Assembly: GCA_002256345.1 (NCBI GenBank) | Contig: NKIY01000001.1 | Location: forward strand, 1,008,194 to 1,072,193 | Reading direction: 5' to 3' | Length of the DNA: 64,000 nt | Source: Bradyrhizobiaceae bacterium PARB1 | Lineage (GTDB): Bacteria; Pseudomonadota; Alphaproteobacteria; Rhizobiales; Xanthobacteraceae | In this document: positions 7,898-16,240 of the stretch, piece by piece | Position numbering within the stretch: position 1 is the first letter of the stretch | How the letters are laid out: every line of letters starts with the position of its first letter | Position numbers and translations under genes: made by a program | Notes under the pieces: model-generated | The model's database searches: none | What the model saw: the letters and a program-made list of their open reading frames with translations, nothing else | Told to the model about the DNA's origin: nothing

Positions 7898-9901
7898 CTA
7901 AGTGGTGCGGAGCATTGTCATGTAGCCGGGGTCGACGGGGGTGACGGTCTGCTCGACCAGAAGCCGTCCCGCCGGGGAGGCTGTTCGATAGGCTGAGATG
8001 AGCGCTGGACGCAGGTTTGCGGACCGCGTGAGCACGAAACGAATATCACGGCGGATCATGTCGACCAGTTCGTCATCTCCCGAAATGTCCTTGATGCGGA
8101 GGGCCTGCGCCAGTCGCAACAGCAGCAGGCGGGGCTCGTCGGGCGCAGTATAATATGACATCTTCAAGAAGGCGCCGATATTGCAGGTGGACAGCTTCAG
8201 CCGCTCGCAGGTGGAGGCCAGCATCAGCCATGCATCGCTGCGATGCGGCGCGTAATGCAAGGTCTTGAGCAGGCTCATGGAGGTCATAGCTTTGCGTGCG
8301 CCGCTGATATCGGTCTTGAAAGCCGGATCGGTCCACACCAAGGCGGCTTCGGTGAAAGCGCTCTCCGCCCAGAGGTCACCGCGTACACCGGCGATGGCAG
8401 CGGATCTATTCGCTCTCTCTTGGTCCTGCCGCGCGACCATGGCGTGGATCTGATCACTAGGGAAACTGATGGGCCCAGGGCGCAGCGCTTCCGGTAGCAC
8501 GATCCAAGCGCCTTGCGCCGTGAGAATCAGCCCGAACATTGTCAGGGCGCTGTAGAGATACCATCTGAATGAGAGCGGATTGATTGTCGTCGCGGGGGGC
8601 ATGCCCGGGATCGCAGAACCGTCCGTTATCGCCGTTTCACCTTTGCTCTGCGCAATCGCAAGGCCGATCACGGCGCTGAGGACAATAGAGGGCGCGAGCG
8701 CGAGGCCTCCGCCATTGGACAGTCCAGAGATCAACAGCACGGCGATACAGCCGGCGCCGGCGGCTGGATAGACATAGTCACGGCCTCGCTTCAGGGCTGC
8801 GTGCAGCAATAGCGCGCCCCAGGCGACAGCGAGGATGGCGATCAGCCAAAGGAACGGCCGGCCCATCTCGACAGCGACAGTCGCAACTACCGGAATGTTC
8901 GGTACAGCGACCGCCGACGCTTCGCCATATATCGGCGCCAGCGCCGGGAGCGCTCCGGCACCGATACCGAGCAGCCGTGCGTCGTCAGTCATGCGGGTGA
9001 TAGCCTCGTTCTCAACGCGACCGGGCATCAGTGCGATGAAGGTGACGAGCGAAAGCGTCAGCACCGCTGCCGTTCCGGCCTGCCCCCACTGGCCGAGGCG
9101 ACCTTTCCGGATGATGAGGATGGCGATGAGAAGGCTCGCGCCCAACAGTGCGGCGAATAGCGATGTGGGATCGTCACTGGAAGCCACGGCACCGAGATTG
9201 ATGAGGCAGGCCACGAATGCTGCGGCAATCTCAGCGGTGAACGCCGGTCGTCGTATACGGATGTTCGACTGCTGTTGCCGCGAGCGTTCATAACTACGGA
9301 TGATCATGGCCACGGCAAGCACGACGCCGAACATGCTGATCGTTTCGGCCGCGCTGTAGGCCGTGGCCGGCAGAAACCGGAAGGTCTCCGGTATCCAGAA
9401 AGTGCCGAGAATCCGCTCGAACGACACCAGCGTGGCGATTGCCGCCAGCGCCGCGAGGAGCCATTCAGCACGACGTCGAAGCTGCCCAAACATCGCTGCG
9501 AGGAGGGCAACAGCGACCATGGAGTTGAGGTGGCAGATGGCCAGCAAAGTCACGCCAGTGTCGATGGTGATGGAGCCGGTGGTCTTTTCGCCGAAGGCTG
9601 CGGCGGCGCTGTTCCAGATAGGATTCGTCAACGGGCCGCTGGGCATGGGCACGATCTGTAACAACAATACAAGATAGGTGCCGGCAAGGCCGACAAGGAG
9701 CACCGGACTGACGAGGCGCGGCAGCCGGTGTTGCTCCCAGCACAGCGATGTCGTGGCGGTGACAATCAGCGCCAAGGCAAGGGCGATGGAGACGATGCCG
9801 CCGGCAAGGATGCCCGGAAAGAGTAACGCGATCGGCACGGAAGCGAGCAGGCTGCAGTACAACAGAAAAACAATGATGGCGCCCATAGCGGCCCTCCGCA
9901 A
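7898..9901 (-). CDS. Large multi-spanning membrane protein with soluble C-terminal region, possible polymerase/ligase-like
   Basis: A 667-aa protein with about ten to twelve hydrophobic segments over residues 1-460, then a hydrophilic, mainly helical C-terminal region of about 200 residues. The layout recalls O-antigen polymerase/ligase-like proteins (Wzy/WaaL) with a C-terminal extension, but I see no unmistakable motif. A separate, better Wzy candidate lies at 37.1 kb. An internal in-frame ATG at 9886 (MGAIIVFLLYC) is an alternative start. The gene lies between the initiating transferase and the OPX/BY-kinase pair and is preceded by a terminator hairpin, so it is probably its own transcription unit. 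A role in exopolysaccharide assembly is inferred from position. Confidence 0.6.
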   Translation of the reverse strand: MRRAAMGAIIVFLLYCSLLASVPIALLFPGILAGGIVSIALALALIVTATTSLCWEQHRLPRLVSPVLLVGLAGTYLVLLLQIVPMPSGPLTNPIWNSAAAAFGEKTTGSITIDTGVTLLAICHLNSMVAVALLAAMFGQLRRRAEWLLAALAAIATLVSFERILGTFWIPETFRFLPATAYSAAETISMFGVVLAVAMIIRSYERSRQQQSNIRIRRPAFTAEIAAAFVACLINLGAVASSDDPTSLFAALLGASLLIAILIIRKGRLGQWGQAGTAAVLTLSLVTFIALMPGRVENEAITRMTDDARLLGIGAGALPALAPIYGEASAVAVPNIPVVATVAVEMGRPFLWLIAILAVAWGALLLHAALKRGRDYVYPAAGAGCIAVLLISGLSNGGGLALAPSIVLSAVIGLAIAQSKGETAITDGSAIPGMPPATTINPLSFRWYLYSALTMFGLILTAQGAWIVLPEALRPGPISFPSDQIHAMVARQDQERANRSAAIAGVRGDLWAESAFTEAALVWTDPAFKTDISGARKAMTSMSLLKTLHYAPHRSDAWLMLASTCERLKLSTCNIGAFLKMSYYTAPDEPRLLLLRLAQALRIKDISGDDELVDMIRRDIRFVLTRSANLRPALISAYRTASPAGRLLVEQTVTPVDPGYMTMLRTT

Positions 9902-9990
9902 TTTAATATCTATAGAAATGGCGCAAGGATTATTCTATCGTTTAATTTAATAATTAAATATATAATACTAAATAGCGCCTGCATGCAAAT

Positions 9991-10015
9991 CCGGGCGGAC
10001 TTTTGGTCCGCCCGG
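9991..10015 (-). terminator. Hairpin terminator after the OPX gene
   Basis: CCGGGCGGAC and GTCCGCCCGG form a perfect 10-bp stem around a 5-base TTTTG loop. It lies about 70 bases beyond the stop codon of the OPX gene on the minus strand. The T tract following it on that strand is weak (ATTTGCATGC), so termination efficiency is uncertain. Confidence 0.6.
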
Positions 10016-10085
10016 CGAGACAATTTGGTGATGGATGCGGAGGCTCGGCTTTGGAGGCCTCGTCTGATGGCATCAGGCCTCAAGC

Positions 10086-11321
10086 CTAGCGCGCGGTCGT
10101 GATCGGCGTCGGTGTCGTGATAATCGTCGACGTAGCGCCGTTGATCGCGGCCTTAAGTGCGTAGGCATTGGTCGCGTAGAGAATGGGATCGTTCGCGGTG
10201 GCCATGATCGTCCGCAGGAAAATCAGGAACTTGGTGGTTTCGACCGCTGCAGCGTTCGACGCAAAGATCACGTCCTTGTTACGCATCTCGAAGGATTGCG
10301 AGAGGAAATACCCACCGGGATCCCGCAGGTTGACCTGATAGATCACGGGGATGATGGGCCCCTCGAAACGCGAGATATTAACGCCGATCTGGCGCGCGAC
10401 TTCTCGCGTCTCGCCGCGATAGAGGAAGACGGAGCCTGGGTCGGCTTGGCCGTCGGACAGGCCGCCGGCCTTGCCTACGGCCTCGGCCAGCGAAATGCGC
10501 CAGGCATCGAATTTGTACTGCCCCTGAGTGCCGGCGGCGCCGAAAGCGACGAAGGTCTGGGCCTGATTGTAGAGATAGACGATGTCCGCCGGCAGCACGA
10601 AGATGTTGTTCGACGGCTCATATACCAGCGCCCCGAACGGCACGCTGGCGCGATGCCCCTGGCGCTCCAGGGTGACCCACATGTCATAGCCCTGGGAGGC
10701 GGGGCCGCCCGCACGGGCGATGACGTCCACGATACGCTCGCCGGACGGGCTGGCAGGGAAGCGCCCGGATGCCTTTACGTCGCCCAAGACGCTAATCAGC
10801 GATGTCCGCTGTTCGACAACGGACACCACGACTTGCGGCTCGATGGCGCGGTTTTTCAGCGCATCCACGATGGCCCGCTGCACTTCCGCGGGAGTGCGCC
10901 CACCGGCTCGAATGGCGCCGGCATAGGGGACGGTGATATTGCCGCCGTCGTCGACGGCCTGGTTCGGGATGACGACATAATTGCCGGGGCGCACCCCGGC
11001 CTCGGCTGGAATAAACAGGCCGCCTGCCGCTGCTTCGAAGATGGTGACGCTGACAATGTCGCCGATGCCGAAGCGGAACGCCTTGGGCGGCGCACGGTTG
11101 GCAAAGGCGGTAGAGAGCCGCGGCGTGAAACGCCCGAGGATCTGAACGACTTCGGGATTAAGGCGCACAAGCGCATAAGGGAGGCTGTCGGGCTCGGCGT
11201 TTTGACCGGTCCGGATATCCATGCTCTGAGGGCCACTGGCCGGCATGATCGTGCAGCCGGCACCAAGAAACGAAAGAGCCGCGATCGAAACGATCGTTAA
11301 ATGATGCCGAAAAAGTTTCAG
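10086..11321 (-). CDS. Polysaccharide export outer-membrane lipoprotein (OPX, Wza/GumB family), unusual start
   Basis: From the first ATG (11246) the frame encodes 386 aa with the Poly_export domain (FRFGIGDIVSVTIFEA onward) followed by SLBB-like domains (SVLGDVKASGRFP; FVAFGAAGTQGQY), as in Wza/GumB. However, the same frame upstream encodes a clean lipoprotein signal (KLFRHHLTIVSIAALSFLGAGC, here split over the start region) with lipobox LGAGC, so the true start must lie further upstream. No ATG, GTG or TTG is available in frame. A CTG at 11321 downstream of a GGGGGG run is the best in-frame candidate, giving 411 aa with the lipidated Cys at 23. Alternatively a one-base change in the six-G run links the frame to GTG 11340. 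The protein forms the export channel with the adjacent Wzc-like kinase. Confidence 0.8.
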   Translation of the reverse strand: MKLFRHHLTIVSIAALSFLGAGCTIMPASGPQSMDIRTGQNAEPDSLPYALVRLNPEVVQILGRFTPRLSTAFANRAPPKAFRFGIGDIVSVTIFEAAAGGLFIPAEAGVRPGNYVVIPNQAVDDGGNITVPYAGAIRAGGRTPAEVQRAIVDALKNRAIEPQVVVSVVEQRTSLISVLGDVKASGRFPASPSGERIVDVIARAGGPASQGYDMWVTLERQGHRASVPFGALVYEPSNNIFVLPADIVYLYNQAQTFVAFGAAGTQGQYKFDAWRISLAEAVGKAGGLSDGQADPGSVFLYRGETREVARQIGVNISRFEGPIIPVIYQVNLRDPGGYFLSQSFEMRNKDVIFASNAAAVETTKFLIFLRTIMATANDPILYATNAYALKAAINGATSTIITTPTPITTAR

Positions 11322-11476
11322 GAGAGCCCCCCAAACACACGACCCGCTCGAGCGCCTAAATTCGCATTACTCGTTGATTCAAGCCAGTAAGTTATTGTTC
11401 TCCTTTAAATTGAGATTTCTGGTGTGGCTCCGCTGCCACACGTATTCCGCGAGATCATCCCTCGCATACCAGCGAT

Positions 11477-13846
11477 CTAGCTGTCGTGGTCAACATAACC
11501 ATACCGGCCATAGTGCTCGGTACTATAATAGTCGCTATGATAGTTGTCGTACCGCTTCATGATGTTCATGTCGGTCTTGTTCAGTACTGCACCGAGCATC
11601 GTTTCACTCACGTTCGGCGCCAAGTGCAGTGCGTGCTGGACAACGTCGATCTTTGTTCGCCCCCATTCGACCACCAGCACGAAACAATCCACCAGCGGCG
11701 TCGTCGCGCGGACATCGACGATGGGCGCAAGCGGTGGTAGGTCGACGATGACATAATCGTAACTGGCACGAAGCTTGTCAAACAGCGCTCTGGTCGGCTC
11801 TGCCGACAAGAGTTCGCTGGTGTGAAGGAGCGGCCCCTTCTTTGCGACGGGCAGCAAAGTGAGGCCAGTGCTCTTGTCGTACCAGGTCACTTCGTCGAGT
11901 TGCCTGGCGCCGGAGACGATCTCGATCAATCCGCTGGTAGCCGAGGGCGCAAGATTCTGGGACAGCGATGGATTCCGTAGGTCGCAGTCTACCACGATGA
12001 CGCGCTTGCCAGCATGCGCGATGAGTTGGGCAAGCGACGCTGCGACGGTCGATTTGCCTTCGTTGGGTAGCGCGGAGGTGATGCCGACGATCTTGTTGGC
12101 CGCCAGACTCTGGTTGAGGTCAATGGCTAGTTTGATGGCACGGATCGACTCGGCAAAGCGGGACAGGGGCATGGCCGTTGCGGCCCAATAGGCGGTCGAG
12201 CGCCGTGAGATCATCCGGGTATCATTGCCGATCGTCGAGAGATGCGCCGATGCGGGCGGGGCGACGTCCTTGAGCAACGGCACCAGCGACAGGCAGGGCA
12301 AACGCAGTGCCGACTCGAGTTGGGCGGAGGTGCGGAACACGCGGTCCATCGCATCGCGCAGCAGACCAAGGCCAACGCCCAGCCCGATCCCGGCTGCGAG
12401 GCCAATCGCGAGGATGAGTGGCGATTTCGGCTTGCTCTTGCCGGGGGGCGGCGAGGCAGAAGCAATGATACGGGCATCGGCGCTAGGAAATGATTCCTGT
12501 TGAACCGAGCCCATATAGCGCTGCAGGAAGCTATCGTAGAGGCTGCGATAACTTTTCGCGCTGATTTCGAGTTCCCGCATCGTCAGCTCGGCGGAATTGG
12601 TGCCGCGCGACCGCGATACGGCGGATGCGAGCTGGTCCTCAATCTGCTTCTGCTTTTGCTTTGCGACCTCGTAATCGCTACGACTGGTTTCCGCGAGGCG
12701 GCGTACCTCGTCCACGATCGAGGTGCGGATATCGCGCATACGGTTGCGCAGATTGATGACGGCGAGGTGGCTCTTGCCGAAACGCGCCGACCAGTCGGCC
12801 TCGCGGCGGGAAAGGTCGAGATACTGCTGGCGGAGGCTGTTGATGATGGGGCTGGCAAGTACTTCCGAGCCCGGCGCGTCGATGCCGGTGAGGCTTGTGC
12901 CGTCAGGGGAGATGGCTTGAATGACCTCGTCGAACCTGTTCAGGCGCGCCGAGGTGTCCGACGTCAGCGCGCGAGCCGCGACGAGGCGGCTATTGAGGTC
13001 GGAGATCTGTTGATCGTCAATCAGCTTGCCGTCGTTAACGACGAGATTGTTCTCTGCCTTGAACGTGTTGACCGCGCGCTCCGCAGTGAGGGCCTGCTGG
13101 CCAAGTTCGCGCAACCGGTCTTGTAGCCATGTGGTTGCGCTCTTGTTAGCTTCGAACCTCGCATTCAGCTGATCGAGAATGTAGGTGTCTGCAATGGCAT
13201 TTGCGATTTCAGCGGCCCGAGCTGCGGTGCTGGCATTGTAGTTTAGCTCGATCACATTGCTCATGCCGACGCGCGTAGCCGTGAGACGTTCCGCGAATTC
13301 GAGGGTGAGTTCGTCGGCTGTGACCGCCGGATCTGCGCTTGCATCGAGTTGGGGCATAGAGAGCCAGCTGCGCAGTTTGCGGAAGAATGCGTGCACGCGG
13401 ACCGACGGCTTGAAGTCGGGATCGTCATACAGTTTCAGCTTTTGTATCACCGACGTCGCAACGGCCTTGGATTTCAGAACCTGAAGCTGGGTTTCGATTT
13501 GCACGGAATCGATAGGCGCTTCAGCTACCAGCGACTGTTGCTGCACAAAGGGCGCCTTCTGATTGATGAGCAAAATCTTGACCTGACCGGTATAGGTCGG
13601 CGTTGCGGTCTTCAGATAGATGCCGGCGATCGCCATCGTGAGAATGGCGGAAAATATGATGACGGCGTACTGACGCCGCAGCAGTCCGAGGACGTATTCG
13701 ACGATCTGTCCGATTCCGCCGCCGGCGTCTTCGTTGCCCGGCGGGCTGTCGAACAACGGCACCATCCGTTCGGTCTGCAAAATATTGCTCTGAAGCATCG
13801 GAAGCCCACCAGGCGCTGGAAGTGTGTCGGGGAAATTTACGTCCAC
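11477..13846 (-). CDS. Wzc-like polysaccharide co-polymerase with BY-kinase domain
   Basis: A 789-aa inner-membrane protein. The Wzz domain starts near residue 45 with a membrane helix at 61-80, followed by a long periplasmic coiled-coil region (about 240-450) and a second helix at 476-496. The cytoplasmic tyrosine kinase domain has Walker A SALPNEGKST (591-600), Walker A' VIVVDCDLRNP (616-626) and Walker B VIVDLPP (699-705). The tail carries seven tyrosines between 766 and 784 for autophosphorylation, which governs chain length and assembly of Wzy polymers. The start given is GTG 13846; ATG 13798 (MLQSNILQ), with GGTGGG 6 bases upstream, is equally credible. It precedes the OPX gene, forming a Wza/Wzc pair. 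Confidence 0.9.
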   Translation of the reverse strand: MDVNFPDTLPAPGGLPMLQSNILQTERMVPLFDSPPGNEDAGGGIGQIVEYVLGLLRRQYAVIIFSAILTMAIAGIYLKTATPTYTGQVKILLINQKAPFVQQQSLVAEAPIDSVQIETQLQVLKSKAVATSVIQKLKLYDDPDFKPSVRVHAFFRKLRSWLSMPQLDASADPAVTADELTLEFAERLTATRVGMSNVIELNYNASTAARAAEIANAIADTYILDQLNARFEANKSATTWLQDRLRELGQQALTAERAVNTFKAENNLVVNDGKLIDDQQISDLNSRLVAARALTSDTSARLNRFDEVIQAISPDGTSLTGIDAPGSEVLASPIINSLRQQYLDLSRREADWSARFGKSHLAVINLRNRMRDIRTSIVDEVRRLAETSRSDYEVAKQKQKQIEDQLASAVSRSRGTNSAELTMRELEISAKSYRSLYDSFLQRYMGSVQQESFPSADARIIASASPPPGKSKPKSPLILAIGLAAGIGLGVGLGLLRDAMDRVFRTSAQLESALRLPCLSLVPLLKDVAPPASAHLSTIGNDTRMISRRSTAYWAATAMPLSRFAESIRAIKLAIDLNQSLAANKIVGITSALPNEGKSTVAASLAQLIAHAGKRVIVVDCDLRNPSLSQNLAPSATSGLIEIVSGARQLDEVTWYDKSTGLTLLPVAKKGPLLHTSELLSAEPTRALFDKLRASYDYVIVDLPPLAPIVDVRATTPLVDCFVLVVEWGRTKIDVVQHALHLAPNVSETMLGAVLNKTDMNIMKRYDNYHSDYYSTEHYGRYGYVDHDS

Positions 13847-14076
13847 GTCGGCTTGCCGGCGCCGATGCGCGGCAGCCGGATTTCACTGCAGAAATTAAAT
13901 ATCATTATTTAAGATAAAGAAAGTGGTTGCATAAATTAAATATTCATATTTTAATTGATGCATCCCGAGTCGCTGTTCGCGGGGTGCGATTTTGCTCTAT
14001 ATCTATTTGATACTTATGGATATTTTATTTTTTTGAACTGTGATTGTGCTGCGTTAAATTTTTTCTCTGACTTAAT
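13847..14076. other. AT-rich divergent promoter region
   Basis: This 230-base segment separates the leftward wzc-like gene from the rightward rfbB gene and should hold both promoters. It is extremely AT-rich, with repeated AAATTAAATAT and TTTAATTG-type runs, unlike the flanking genes. No individual promoter could be fixed with confidence. Confidence 0.45.
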
Positions 14077-15141
14077 ATGGATCGTCGCATGCGTGTATTG
14101 GTAACGGGTGGCGCCGGATTTATCGGATCGGCCGTGTGCCGTCAGCTCGTGCTGGGGCACCGGGCCAGCGTGATAAATATCGACAAACTGACCTACGCAT
14201 CGAATCTACGGTCGCTTGATCCCGTCGCCAGCCATCCCGGCTACAGTTTCCAGCGTCTAGACATCTGCGACCGTCAGGGTCTCGATAGGGTTTTTGCTAG
14301 CTATCAGCCCGATGCGGTCATTCATCTCGCCGCCGAAAGCCATGTCGACCGCTCAATTATTGGTCCGTCAGACTTCATCACGACGAATGTGCTTGGCACC
14401 TACACTTTGCTCGAAGCTGCAAGGGAGTATTTTTCGAGCTTGAAAGGTGCTCGGCGCGCCAACTTCCGCCTCGTCCATGTGTCTACCGACGAGGTCTATG
14501 GCTCACTTGGCCAGATGGGTCACTTCACCGAAGACACGCCATATCGCCCGAGTTCACCTTATTCGGCGAGCAAGGCCGCGTCCGACCATCTCGCTCATGC
14601 TTGGCACACAACCTATGGCTTGCCAGTGGTCGTCTCGAACTGCTCGAACAATTACGGTCCGTATCAGTTTCCAGAGAAGCTGATACCGCTGATGATCCTT
14701 AATGCCATCGAAGAACGGCCTTTGCCGGTTTATGGCACCGGCGCGAACATCCGCGACTGGCTTTATGTGGGCGATCACGCGGAAGGGCTGATCCGCTTGC
14801 TCACTCACGGCCGACCCGGTGAAAGTTACAACTTCGGCGGCAACAGCGAACGCAGCAATCTCGATGTGGTCAATTGCATCAGCGAAATTTACGACGATAT
14901 CGCATCGCCGCCGGTGCCGACACGCTCACTGATCACCTTCGTGCAGGATCGTCCCGGTCACGACCTGCGCTACGCCATCGATGCCGGCAAAGCCTCGCGT
15001 GAACTCGGCTGGAAGCCGAGTCGGACCTTCGAGGAAGGGCTGCGCGCGACGGTCGAATGGTATGTCGATAACGGACCATGGTGGGCCTCGTTGCGCTCAG
15101 GCGTCTACGACGGCAAGCGGCTTGGGCTGCTCAGCGTATGA
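14077..15141 (+). CDS. rfbB: dTDP-glucose 4,6-dehydratase
   Basis: A 354-aa short-chain dehydrogenase/reductase of the expected length. The NAD-binding motif TGGAGFIG lies at residues 10-17, the catalytic Thr-Asp-Glu in STDEVYG (136-142) and YSASK (Tyr162, Lys166) completes the active site, as in RmlB. It converts dTDP-glucose to dTDP-4-keto-6-deoxyglucose, the second step of dTDP-L-rhamnose synthesis. The ATG at 14089 (MRVLVTGG) is an alternative start; no clear ribosome binding site decides between them. The partner rfbA follows after about 90 bases; rfbC and rfbD lie 40 kb away. Confidence 0.93.
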   Translation: MDRRMRVLVTGGAGFIGSAVCRQLVLGHRASVINIDKLTYASNLRSLDPVASHPGYSFQRLDICDRQGLDRVFASYQPDAVIHLAAESHVDRSIIGPSDFITTNVLGTYTLLEAAREYFSSLKGARRANFRLVHVSTDEVYGSLGQMGHFTEDTPYRPSSPYSASKAASDHLAHAWHTTYGLPVVVSNCSNNYGPYQFPEKLIPLMILNAIEERPLPVYGTGANIRDWLYVGDHAEGLIRLLTHGRPGESYNFGGNSERSNLDVVNCISEIYDDIASPPVPTRSLITFVQDRPGHDLRYAIDAGKASRELGWKPSRTFEEGLRATVEWYVDNGPWWASLRSGVYDGKRLGLLSV

Positions 15142-15233
15142 CTGTCATGGCCGGGATCCATCAAAAATGTCCCAGGAGCCTATGCTGACGCGGCGCCCCG
15201 CGGATGCCACGCTCGACCAAGCGGAGAGCTGAT

Positions 15234-16103
15234 ATGTTAAAGGGTATCGTGCTGGCCGGTGGAAGCGGAACGCGTCTTTATCCGCTCACGCTGGGCGTGA
15301 GCAAGCAGCTTCTGCCGGTCTATGACAAGCCGATGATCTATTACCCGCTTTCGACACTGATGTTAGCGGGGATCAAGGATATTCTTATCATCACGACACC
15401 TGCGGACCGCAATCAGTTCGAGCGGTTGCTAGGCGATGGCAGCCAATGGGGTATTAACCTGCGCTATGCAGAGCAGTCCAAGCCCGCGGGTCTCGCCGAA
15501 GCATTCATTATTGGCCGCGATTTCATCGGCAGAGATCGCGTGGCGCTGGTGCTGGGCGACAATATCTTCTTCGGTCACGGCCTGCCCGAACTTCTGGCCC
15601 GTGCTGCGAAACGCGAGACCGGTGCTACCGTCTTCGCTTATCATGTGCGCGATCCGGAGCGATACGGCGTCGTCACCTTTGACCAGAACGACCGGCCGGT
15701 GGCGGTGGAGGAAAAGCCGGCCGTGCCGAAGTCCAACTGGGCGGTCACCGGTCTCTACTTCTTCGATAACGACGTTGTGTTGCACGCCGCGGACGTCAAG
15801 CCATCCGCGCGGGGGGAGCTTGAGATCACCGATCTGCAGATGTGTTATCTGTCGGCTGGCACGTTGCAGGTCGAGCGCATGGGGCGCGGCTTCGCCTGGC
15901 TCGACACCGGCACATTCCAGTCGCTGATCGAGGCCGGCAGTTTCGTGCAAACCCTCGAGACGCGACAAGGCATGAAAGTGGCGTGTCTGGAGGAAATCGC
16001 TTTCCGGCAGGGCTTCATTCCGCGTGATCGCCTGCTCGACCTCGCCCGCGGGCTCGAAAAGAGCGGCTACGGCGCCTATCTGCGCGACCTCGCGGATGCG
16101 TAG
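15234..16103 (+). CDS. rfbA: Glucose-1-phosphate thymidylyltransferase
   Basis: The start at 15234 follows GCGGAGAG at good spacing and gives a 289-aa protein, the usual RmlA length. Seen motifs: [13 protein letters not shown] (residues 7-19), [17 protein letters not shown] (23-39), LGDNIFFG and the VEEKP segment that contacts the sugar phosphate. It joins dTTP and glucose-1-phosphate to give dTDP-glucose, the first and feedback-regulated step of the rhamnose pathway. It is transcribed with rfbB. Confidence 0.93.
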   Translation: MLKGIVLAGGSGTRLYPLTLGVSKQLLPVYDKPMIYYPLSTLMLAGIKDILIITTPADRNQFERLLGDGSQWGINLRYAEQSKPAGLAEAFIIGRDFIGRDRVALVLGDNIFFGHGLPELLARAAKRETGATVFAYHVRDPERYGVVTFDQNDRPVAVEEKPAVPKSNWAVTGLYFFDNDVVLHAADVKPSARGELEITDLQMCYLSAGTLQVERMGRGFAWLDTGTFQSLIEAGSFVQTLETRQGMKVACLEEIAFRQGFIPRDRLLDLARGLEKSGYGAYLRDLADA

Positions 16104-16163
16104 TCGGCAGCATCACATGATCGTCGTTCTCGTTATTTTCTCTATTTAATTTTAATTTGGTTG

Positions 16164-16193
16164 TTGACGCTTAATTTAATCTTTGATTATTTA
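16164..16193 (+). promoter_or_regulatory. Possible sigma-70 promoter upstream of the secretion operon
   Basis: TTGACG (16164-16169) and TATTTA (16188-16193) are separated by 18 bases in an AT-rich segment 48 bases before the candidate type I substrate gene. AT-rich DNA produces such pairs by chance, so this is weak evidence. Confidence 0.25.
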
Positions 16194-16240
16194 TTTTTGC
16201 TTTTCGATTTATTTTCCGTCGAATGACGAAGCCCTAGATC

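Noticed and set aside
11158-11340. 60-codon frame from GTG 11340 upstream of the OPX gene
   Set aside because: Read in that frame it gives no recognisable protein; it matters only as a possible start for the OPX gene if the six-G run differs by one base.
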